Source: Paenibacillus sp. P25 (GTDB lineage: Bacteria; Bacillota; Bacilli; Paenibacillales; NBRC-103111). Taken from it: a stretch of DNA of 64,000 nucleotides. Shown piece by piece: positions 56,587 to 64,000 of this stretch; within the stretch, counting starts at the first letter, position 1; each line of letters begins with the position of its first letter. The notes under the pieces are model-generated. The model did not search any database, had not been told where the DNA came from, and worked only from the letters and a program-made list of their open reading frames with translations. The translations under genes were made by a program, and so were the position numbers. The stretch lies in assembly GCA_024704175.1 (NCBI GenBank), contig CP085629.1, positions 8,235,501 to 8,299,500 on the forward strand, in the 5' to 3' direction.

Positions 56587-58080
56587 ATGAACTTGAACGC
56601 AATGATAGATAGGATTCAAGGAAACCGGATCCTTAGGACGATGGCGACTCTCCTCCTGTTCAGTTTCTGCGGGTATTTATTAGGCCGAACCGTGATGGAT
56701 CCGTCCAAAATTAGAATTCTCTTTTTTGTATCGATCTCCTTAATTTTTGTGGCATTGAGTATTCGTTATCGAGCATGGATGCTGTATGGACTGTTGATTT
56801 ATCTGCCCTTTATGGGATTGTTCCGCCGAGCCCTTATCCCTTCGTCAGGATGGAGTTCGTTTGACCCACTGGTCATTTTGGCCCCGGGCATGGTCATGCT
56901 GCTCGGGTCGTATTGGGTATACGGAACCTTTATAAAACGCCAGGCTATTCCGAGCGATGAAGATACCAGGCTGTTTAAATTAGTACGATGGATGATTTTT
57001 ATTGATGTAATCCAAATTTTTAATCCTTTGCAAGGAAGCATTTTGACGGGGCTTGGTGGGGTTATATTTTATGTTGTACCTCTCTTTTGGATGGTATTGT
57101 CTCGCCTTTATTTTAACGAACGTTGGATAAAGCTTATCTACGGTACGATTTTGACAATCGGTATAATCAGTGCTTTTTATGGTTTGAAACAAATACATTA
57201 TGGTTTTTTTGAGTTTGAGGAACAATGGATAGAAATTGCTAATATTGCAGCCCTTATGGTAAGTCAGGATGAATCAAGAGCTTTTTCATTCTACTCGAAT
57301 GGGGCCGAGTACACACTCTATCTAGTTATTTCTATTGTCATTGCCTGGGTCTTGCTTCTTCGGGGGAAATTATTTACCCGTTTGGTTACTCTTACGGCAA
57401 TTCCTTTGCTATTTTACGCTATGTTTTTACAAGCTCAACGTACACCCGTGATATTAACTTCCTTAACATTAGCTATTATTTCGATTGTGAGCGCTAAGAA
57501 AGCATCTACCCGTTGGTTTGCAGTTTTCGTTATGGGAATCGCATTGGTAGGGGCTTTTTCGTTTATTTCAAAAATGGATACTTCCGGAAGTGCCCTAATA
57601 GCGCGACAAGTCAATGGTCTTACCAATCCGCTTGATGACAAGCATTCCACCGCCACAATTCATGTGAGTATGCTGGTTAACGGATTGCTAGAGGGCTTTA
57701 AGATGCCTATTGGACGTGGTCTGGGAATTACAACATTAGCTGGCGCCAAAATGTCTAACACTGGAGCAAGTTCCGAAGTAGACCTAAGCAATATGATGAT
57801 CTCCGATGGAGTGGTCGGAGGGATTGTTTACGGATTGATTCTTCTACAAGCACTTCGGATGGCATTTAAAGAAGCAAGGTCCAGTACGATCGGGCTTATC
57901 ATTCTCGGCATTTTATTAGCGACGCTTGGAAACTGGTCCATCGGGGGCAATTATTCCGCAAGTTCTATTATCTGGCTCAGCATCGGCTATCTGGACGTTC
58001 TTACATTAAAACGCAGGAGGGAATCATTGCAATGCGAAAAAAACGACGCCACCGTCGAAAAGCTACCTACCGGAGTTTGA
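56587..58080 (+). CDS. O-antigen/EPS polymerase, Wzy-like
   Basis: 497 residues with about eleven hydrophobic segments and a long loop around residues 340-400 (QVNGLTNPLDDKHSTATIH, GRGLGITTLAGAKM), which fits the Wzy/O-antigen ligase-like family. It would polymerise repeat units on the outer face of the membrane. Sequence conservation in this family is low, so the call rests on topology and on the surrounding wzx, wzz and transferase genes. Its 3' end overlaps the next gene by 49 bases. Confidence 0.8.
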   Translation: MNLNAMIDRIQGNRILRTMATLLLFSFCGYLLGRTVMDPSKIRILFFVSISLIFVALSIRYRAWMLYGLLIYLPFMGLFRRALIPSSGWSSFDPLVILAPGMVMLLGSYWVYGTFIKRQAIPSDEDTRLFKLVRWMIFIDVIQIFNPLQGSILTGLGGVIFYVVPLFWMVLSRLYFNERWIKLIYGTILTIGIISAFYGLKQIHYGFFEFEEQWIEIANIAALMVSQDESRAFSFYSNGAEYTLYLVISIVIAWVLLLRGKLFTRLVTLTAIPLLFYAMFLQAQRTPVILTSLTLAIISIVSAKKASTRWFAVFVMGIALVGAFSFISKMDTSGSALIARQVNGLTNPLDDKHSTATIHVSMLVNGLLEGFKMPIGRGLGITTLAGAKMSNTGASSEVDLSNMMISDGVVGGIVYGLILLQALRMAFKEARSSTIGLIILGILLATLGNWSIGGNYSASSIIWLSIGYLDVLTLKRRRESLQCEKNDATVEKLPTGV

Positions 58081-59327
58081 AGACTTTTGCCGTTCTCGGC
58101 TTAAGCCTATCCGTTATTGCCGGGTGCTCGGCAACCAAATTATTCACTCCCGAAAAAGAGGCCCTGGCCCAGGAACAGCGACTTAAAAGCGTTAAGACGC
58201 TTAAGCTGGTCAAGCAGAAAATTGGCGAGTCTCCTGAACAGGCTGCAGAATTTGCGGCATCGGTCCAGTTCGATGTGCTGGCTGAGACGGATGGCGTAGT
58301 GGAAGAGGTCTTTAAAAAGCGGGGAGATAGTGTCAGTGTAGGCGATGTTATCATGCGGCTCTATTCCAAAGAGGCTAAATTTGAACGTGAAAGACTTACA
58401 TTGGCCGTCAAGACGGCGCAAGACGCTATTCAGAAGGCAAACAAGGATGCCGAACTCAGCGGAACGGAGTTATCCCAGTCCATCGCGAAGGCAGAGCAGG
58501 AAATTGTGGAGCTAACGCGTACCCGCAATAAAACAAAAAATGATTACGATGCAGGTACGGCGACTAAACTGCAGGTACAGCAGGCGGAGTCCCAACTGGC
58601 GAAGGCACAGCTTGACTTGCAATTTCAGAAGCAAAAACTGAAATCTTTGCAGGGGGCGGATGCCGCATCTTCTATGCAAACCCAGCTGCAGGAAGCCCAA
58701 TTGAATCTGCAGCGTTTTGATGAACTGTCCTCAGGCCTCGAGATCAAGGCCCCTGCTGACGGTATCCTTACCGAGTTGCTGCTCGATAAAGGCATGCCTG
58801 CCGGCAAAGGGACGAAGGTAGGCTTGATTCAAAAACTGGATCCGATCAAGGTGAAAGCACAGTTGTCAGAACAAGCGGCGAGGCTTGTGCGCGGCAAAAA
58901 CCAGCTGTCCTTCTATTTGCCGGGCAGTACGGATAAGGTGAAGGCAAATATTGGATTTCTATCCAGTGTAATTGATCCGCAAAGTAAAGGATACGAATTA
59001 AGTCTCGAGGTTCCAAACCCGGACCTTAAATATAAGCCGGGCATGAAGGCACGCATTCAGCTCACGGATGAGAGCGAGCAAATCGTACTGGCCGTCCCTG
59101 TAGCAAGCATTGTTAAAAAGGGCGAGGAAAACTATGTTTATATTCTTGTAAATGATCATGCAGAAAGGCGCAAGGTGGAACTAGGCCGCCTAAGCGACGA
59201 CGAGCTCAATCAGGAAGTGTTGTCTGGTTTGAAGGAAGGGGATAATTTGATTATCTCCGATCCGAATCAATTGAAAGACAAAGAAAAGGTACAACTGGCC
59301 TCTGCCGGAAACCAAGTCAAAAAGTGA
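58032..59327 (+). CDS. HlyD/RND-type periplasmic-adaptor-like lipoprotein
   Basis: 431 residues. A basic start, a hydrophobic segment and a lipobox ending at Cys32 (LSVIAGC) indicate a lipoprotein. Next come a biotinyl-lipoyl-like half (LAETDGVVEEVFKKRGDSVSVGDVI, in part), a long alpha-hairpin (residues about 125-225), the second lipoyl half (LEIKAPADGILTELLLDKGM) and a beta-barrel region. This is the membrane-fusion adaptor layout. An adaptor inside an EPS operon with no exporter pump beside it is unusual; it may bridge the polymer across the wall. Overlaps wzy. Confidence 0.85.
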   Translation: MRKKRRHRRKATYRSLKTFAVLGLSLSVIAGCSATKLFTPEKEALAQEQRLKSVKTLKLVKQKIGESPEQAAEFAASVQFDVLAETDGVVEEVFKKRGDSVSVGDVIMRLYSKEAKFERERLTLAVKTAQDAIQKANKDAELSGTELSQSIAKAEQEIVELTRTRNKTKNDYDAGTATKLQVQQAESQLAKAQLDLQFQKQKLKSLQGADAASSMQTQLQEAQLNLQRFDELSSGLEIKAPADGILTELLLDKGMPAGKGTKVGLIQKLDPIKVKAQLSEQAARLVRGKNQLSFYLPGSTDKVKANIGFLSSVIDPQSKGYELSLEVPNPDLKYKPGMKARIQLTDESEQIVLAVPVASIVKKGEENYVYILVNDHAERRKVELGRLSDDELNQEVLSGLKEGDNLIISDPNQLKDKEKVQLASAGNQVKK

Positions 59328-59338
59328 GGGCACAATGT

Positions 59339-61062
59339 ATGAAACTACAATGGAATAAAACTCTGGCCGCGGTGATGTTATCCGCTTCATTGCTAGCTTC
59401 ACCTGGAAGTCTAACGGTTATGGCAAGCGATGAAACTGCAGTTGTTTCTCAGGCGGCGGTAACGCGCTACAATTTGACAGACACGGTGCAGGTTGAGATC
59501 AAGAGTGTCATTAATGAGCGGACTGCCAACGGGACCCGGATTGGTGTAGTCGTCAGACTCCTTAATACCGGTGATCGGGTAACTCGGGTACCGGAATATG
59601 CGCTAAGGGCTAGGACCAGCGATGGAACAGATTACACGCCGCGTGCCAGCGGGGCGAATGCCACACAAATTCAACCTCAGGAAAAAGTGGAATTAACCTA
59701 TATCGTGATGCTGGATCGTAAAGATGACTTTAAACTGTCGTCACTCTATTGGGTGGATATCGACGAGTTCGAATACCCGATTAAAGAAACTACGGTTCTA
59801 ACGGTTCCGATTCCCGGCGAATGGAATGGAAAGCAAACTTCTTTAACCGGAGAGGGGCAGTCGGCGGCATGGAAACAGCCGTTCCTTATTCCCGTTCTTT
59901 CTCCCTACCCTGCAGTTTTACACCATTTCAATTGATTTACCAGAACAGTACCCAAGGTCCGGTAGCTCTTGTTGCTATGCTTGTCGAAAATAAAGGTTCT
60001 ATGAAAGAAACGCTGCCCAGCCTGCAAATCGATGGTAATTCGGATAAAAAAGTATATCACGGTAAACGGATTGCCCCTGTCGATGAGGTGACTTTGGAGC
60101 CTGGGGAGATCAAGCAGCTTTATTACGCTATCCCCTTAGAGAATGATGCGGAACTGAAGAGTCTTACTGTGCTGAATCAGGAAAATTTTGTGCAAGCCGA
60201 TAAAACGGTGATCGATTTCAGTATAGGACGATTGGCCATCCAATTGGATGGGGAAGTGGCAAAGTTATCCAATCAGCCGGCTTTGAGCGGGACGATTGGT
60301 CCGATTGCTTTCGACCCGTATAACAAGCTGGTGCAGCAAGGTGTCGAGGTTTCGCTCGTGGAACTGCATATGCACGGAGCCGAAGGGGATGGGTATCAGA
60401 CGGCTGTAGCCAAGTTCAAGCTGGAAAACAAAACGGACCGGCCGTCGCCTGTGCCAAACTTCCTAGCGGAATTACGGACAAGCAACGGATCCAGCTATGC
60501 GGGAGCAAGACAAACTACAGCCGCACAGGAACTGCTTCCTAACTTGTCTTATGTTGTCGGCTATTCCTTTAACCTGCCGAATTCGGAAAAAGGAAACGAT
60601 CTGGTCATGAATCTGCTGGATGGCCAGCTTGCCGCTCCTTACCAGATTCCGATTGCTTCTTTCCGGACTCAGGTTCAAGCGGAAAAGGACAGCGACGTTC
60701 TGGAATTCTATCCGTTCGAAGTCAAAATGAATTTCTGGTCGATGAGCGCCTTGTTCGAACAAGGCAGGTACAAATACAAGATGAATTTGGATCTGGATAT
60801 CAAGCGGCTGGATAACATTGTAGTAGATCAGAACTTCTCCAAAATGAAACTGGAGCTGGTTGACAGCAGAGGACGGGTTTTAGGATCCGAGACAATCGCC
60901 TTCACAGGAGTAAACCGGCTTGTCAGCGGAAGCCAGTCGGTTATCTTCGAGAATATTAAGACGGAACAATTTGAGGATAACCTGACTGTAAATGTGTACG
61001 AATCCATGGATACTCCGTTTGGCGAGGCCAAAAGGCTCGTTAAAACGTTAGTTCAAAGGTAA
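59339..61062 (+). CDS. Secreted protein of unknown function with internal repeat, frameshifted
   Basis: About 574 residues from ATG 59339, 11 bases after the HlyD gene stop. A signal peptide (LAAVMLSASLLASPGSLTVMA, in part) is visible. Two similar beta-rich segments occur: LRARTSDGTDYTPRASGANA and ELRTSNGSSYAGARQTTAAQ, each followed by a hydrophobic strand pattern. A missing C near 59882-59884 splits it; repaired, KQPFPYSRSFSLP continues. I do not recognise the family. Tight spacing with the lipoprotein suggests an extracellular complex for EPS export or attachment. Confidence 0.65.
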
Positions 61063-61066
61063 TGCG

Positions 61067-62387
61067 ATGAGAAAACTATTCTTATCAAGTCTCGGGGTTA
61101 ATATTCTCGTCATAGCTATAAATTTGATTACCGGAATACTTAGCGCCCGCTTCCTGGGACCTGAAGGTAGAGGGGAGTTGGCCACAGCGACGCGCTGGAG
61201 CACTTTGTTTACCATTCTCTTTACGATCGGGCTTCCCGGTGCCGTCATTTATTTGGGAAAACAGTTTCCGGAGAGGCAAAGAGAGTATTTTGGCGTATAC
61301 CTCGTTATCGGGACTTGTATCGGCCTTACGGGCCTTGCTATTGGAGAGTTCATTATTCCAAGACTGCTGTCTAACCAAACGGAGCAAGTCGTTGCGCTTG
61401 CTCAAATTGCTATGATAACACTACCCTTTGGACTCTTATCCGATGGATTGATCGGGACGCTGCAAACGAAAAATATGTTTAATAAGGTGCTCGCCCTCCG
61501 GATTTTAAACCCGGTGGGTACCTTATTAATCATAAGCGCATTACTTATTGCAGGGAATTATTCTGTACGAAGCTTTATCCTGTGCAGCTTGATTTGGTCA
61601 TTGAGCATGTTCGGGATCTCTCTGTCATGGGTTCTTAAGGTGACCCGGCCCAAAATAGCCAATATTAAGAAAAACGGAAAAGAATTGTTCGGAAAAGGTA
61701 TCCAAATTTACTCCGGATTTATTGTTTCCACTTTTGGAAGCAACCTGGACCAATTGATCATTTCCCTGTTCCTTACCACGTATACATTAGGCCTTTATAC
61801 GGTTTCAGCAAGTATCGCGACCATGCTGCCCTCTGTGCTTGTCGGTGCTATAAGCACTTATTTATTTCCAAAACTGATGGATATGCAGCAGGACCAAAGG
61901 CAAAGGCAAGTGGAACGCATTCATGGAACTCTTTTTTATACAACGCTATTCCTGGCCGGTTTTGCAGCACTTCTGCTCCCTTTTGCACTTCCGCTCGTCT
62001 ACGGCAAGGAATTTACCGAGGCGATTCTCATGGGACAAATCCTGTTGATATGCGCACCACTTAATGTCGCTTACGTCGTAATGACCAACTATTTGTCGAC
62101 CGAGGGAAAGTTCCAGTTCGTAACTTATGCGGAAATCACTGGACTGGTCAGCGGAGGAATCGCTGCTTTTTTATTGCTTGCCATCCTTGGGCGGAATTGG
62201 AGCAGCTTTAGGCGTAATGATAATCGGTCTAGTAAAGTGGGGCTTTCTTTTGTATAAATGTTCTTCTCTCGGTATCGTATGGCATAGGTCGCTGTATTTT
62301 TACCCGGCGCCTTTCGTATCTATGGGAAAACTTGTCATACACAAGCTGATACGTACACGAAATCAACCTACCGTTGCCGGGGAATAA
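61067..62387 (+). CDS. Polysaccharide flippase, Wzx/MOP type, frameshifted
   Basis: About 440 residues, ATG 61067 four bases after the previous stop. About twelve hydrophobic segments, with FLSSLGVNILVIAINLITGI at the start, LSARFLGPEGRGELATA and GSNLDQLIISLFLTTYTLGLY (in part), typical of RfbX/MurJ-like flippases. A base is missing near 62185-62192; repaired, the end reads LGGIGAALGVMIIGLVKWGF and continues to 62387. It would flip the lipid-linked repeat unit outward, ahead of Wzy. Confidence 0.88.
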
Positions 62388-62430
62388 GCTTACCGGTTTT
62401 GAAGAATGAAAGTTGGGTGGTAAGGCGAAA

Positions 62431-63606
62431 ATGAACGTTTTAATTCTGACAAGATATTTTTCTCCGATACGTAACGGTCTTTCCGATCATACGGAATTAA
62501 TGAGGAATCTTTTTAAGCAGGCTTGTGATTCAGTGACCGTATTATGTGAGAAAACGGCAGATCGTTCTCTTGCGATCCCACCTAATCATGAACAAGAAAT
62601 TTTTGAATATGAGAATTATCGTGACTTTCTCCGTCAGTTGGCACTCATTTGCCAAAATAAACAAATCGATATTGTTATTTTTCAGTATGTTCCCCACATG
62701 TGGGGAAAGGCCGGAATTGCACCGTTTGCTTCGATTCTACCTTTTTGGGTCAACCTAAAGTATAAAATTCCGGTTATAAGCTTTCTCCATGAGCTTCACT
62801 ACGACTGGAGTCCTAAGCCGAAACAATTTTTGCTTGCCCTGTGTCACCGAATCCAATTGTATATGATTGGATGTACAAGTCAGTATCAGATCGTTACCAA
62901 CCATAAGCGGGAACGTGCACTAAAAAAAATTTGGAACCGGAAGGTATTTTGTATCCCTGCCGGTAACGTAAGCGGAAGAAAATCTGAAGCATTAAGGGGC
63001 TCGCGTTTTCCCTGGCCTTATATTACTTGGTTCGGTACTTTGTCCGAACATCAACGCCTCGAAGAATTGATTCGGGCCTTTGCCCGGCTGTCTGTTGATA
63101 CTCCGGAGCTGAAGCTTGTTTTAGTCGGAGGCTTCAACGTCAATAACAAAAGGATAGAATCGGCCAGACAATTTGCCATAGAGCATGGTTTGGCCGATCG
63201 TCTTGTGGTCCGGGGTTTTGTGGATGATGACGAATTAAGCGACATTTTACATGGAAGTTTGGCTAATCTCTTCATTGAATCATCCGGTCCATCGGGCAGA
63301 CGAACGGTTATTGCGGCTTACTTGAGAAGCGGCCGGCCGATTGTAGCCCTAGACGGTTCAGAAACGGACCCCGATTTCATTAACGGTGAAAATGTTCTTT
63401 TGGTGCCGGATCGAAATGACGCGGCGCTTGCTGAGCAAATCCGTTCTGTTATACAGCAGAAGGGCTTGAGGGCACGTCTTGAGCAAGGCGCCAGAAGTTT
63501 ATATGGTAGAAAATATTCGGATCAAGCCGTTTTGAACAAATTTGATGAGATTTTAAAGCGGACCTTGCGAGGATATCCTGTAAATCATGATCGGAGGACT
63601 ATATGA
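62431..63606 (+). CDS. Glycosyltransferase, GT4-like
   Basis: 391 residues from ATG 62431. N-terminal NVLILTRYFSPIRNGLSDHT and VIFQYVPHMWGKAG, then ITWFGTLSEHQRLEELIRAF, LVLVGGFNVNN and a donor-side segment LFIESSGPSGRRTVIAAYL. The usual EX7E motif is not obvious, so it may be a divergent GT-B enzyme. The stop overlaps the start of the next transferase (ATGA). Confidence 0.82.
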   Translation: MNVLILTRYFSPIRNGLSDHTELMRNLFKQACDSVTVLCEKTADRSLAIPPNHEQEIFEYENYRDFLRQLALICQNKQIDIVIFQYVPHMWGKAGIAPFASILPFWVNLKYKIPVISFLHELHYDWSPKPKQFLLALCHRIQLYMIGCTSQYQIVTNHKRERALKKIWNRKVFCIPAGNVSGRKSEALRGSRFPWPYITWFGTLSEHQRLEELIRAFARLSVDTPELKLVLVGGFNVNNKRIESARQFAIEHGLADRLVVRGFVDDDELSDILHGSLANLFIESSGPSGRRTVIAAYLRSGRPIVALDGSETDPDFINGENVLLVPDRNDAALAEQIRSVIQQKGLRARLEQGARSLYGRKYSDQAVLNKFDEILKRTLRGYPVNHDRRTI

Positions 63607-64000
63607 GAATATTACAGATCGCCGATGAGTTTAATTCAGCGGGCGGGCTCGAGAGGTTCATATATAACTTTTCGGTTCAACTTATGAAAGAGGGTCATGA
63701 GACTGTATTAGCGACCCTAAAGGTTAATTATAACGGAAGCTGGGGAGAAGAAGATTTTCAAACCGTAATGCTTCCTGAAGAACCAAGTCGGTGGGCTAAT
63801 TATGCCAAGGAATTCCAGCCGGACCTCATCATATGGCATACCATACCACATACGGCTAAAATCGTTGAGAGTCTAGCTCGGAAGTACCCGACAGTGGCTA
63901 CTGTACACTGTGTCATGTGTCCTTCAGGTTTAAGGCTCTACAGGGATAATGAAGCTTTGTGCATGAAACGCGGTGGGGTTTCATGCATGGTAAACTGGTA
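63603..64000 (+). CDS. Glycosyltransferase, GT4-like, N-terminal part
   Basis: The reading from ATG 63603 overlaps the previous stop and runs off the right edge (132 residues seen). It starts RILQIADEFNSAGGLERFIY, the usual acceptor-side opening of GT4 enzymes, with HTIPHTAKIVESLARK and TVHCVMCPSGLR. The catalytic donor half lies outside the window. Confidence 0.75.
   Translation, partial: MRILQIADEFNSAGGLERFIYNFSVQLMKEGHETVLATLKVNYNGSWGEEDFQTVMLPEEPSRWANYAKEFQPDLIIWHTIPHTAKIVESLARKYPTVATVHCVMCPSGLRLYRDNEALCMKRGGVSCMVNW

Noticed and set aside
1..64000. CRISPR arrays, tRNA or rRNA genes, insertion sequences, phage attachment sites
   Set aside because: I saw no array-like direct repeats, no tRNA cloverleaf sequence, and no transposase or integrase gene.

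Overview
This window looks like a chromosomal segment of a low- to mid-GC Gram-positive spore-former, most likely Paenibacillus or a close relative. The reasons are a SAM-I riboswitch ahead of met genes, a T-box ahead of thrS with the sporulation-type gene ytxC next to it, AGGAGG-type ribosome binding sites, a GlnR/TnrA-type box ahead of glnA, and a YugN-like gene. The genus is an inference from gene content. About thirty single-base frameshifts interrupt otherwise intact conserved genes (metI, metC, mqnC, thrS, htrA, aroF and many EPS genes), mostly at G, A or T runs. I read them as sequencing or assembly indels and annotate such genes as one CDS each.

Region 1 (1-27.0 kb) is mostly housekeeping. 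It holds the N-terminal part of a CorA transporter, a SAM-riboswitch-controlled metA-metI-metC operon, mqnC (futalosine menaquinone pathway), a low-GC SUKH-domain gene, an L,D-transpeptidase with a TPR region, ytxC and thrS, a 3D-domain cell-wall protein, an ammonium transporter, yugN, htrA with a two-component system, ispH, a DUF2062 membrane protein, aroF, glnA, and a DUF1800/DUF1501 pair.

Region 2 (27.0-46.8 kb) is an accessory polysaccharide region. It has two small Xre-type regulators with nearly identical recognition helices, a PilZ-like protein, an unlisted 56-aa ORF, a metallophosphoesterase, two paralogous large PA14-containing glycoside-hydrolase-like proteins, several glycosyltransferases and acyltransferases, gmd-rmd for GDP-D-rhamnose, and a VanZ-like gene.

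Region 3 (46.8-51.4 kb) is a compact RiPP-like operon: nucleotidyltransferase, HPr-kinase-like protein, PqqD/RRE protein, S26-type peptidase and ABC exporter. A convergent 52-aa precursor-like peptide lies at its end, and a 56-aa paralogue lies 11 kb away. The operon resembles the periphery of a paeninodin-type lasso peptide cluster, but no lasso cyclase or B2 protease is present in the window.

Region 4 (51.5-64 kb) is an EPS assembly operon: Wzz-like chain-length protein, a tyrosine-kinase-like ATPase with an altered Walker A, galU, an initiating sugar transferase, ugd, wzy, an HlyD-type lipoprotein, an unknown secreted protein, wzx, and two glycosyltransferases.

Regions 2-4, and the distant L,D-transpeptidase gene, are tied together by a recurrent 15-bp palindrome with consensus GATACAAWWYGTATC. 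I count about 18 copies, all intergenic. Several sit exactly in the 17-bp spacer between a TTGACR -35 and the -10, which is the geometry of a repressor operator. The best reading is one regulon, run by the Xre-type proteins encoded here, that controls EPS assembly, EPS hydrolases, cell-wall crosslinking and a RiPP system.
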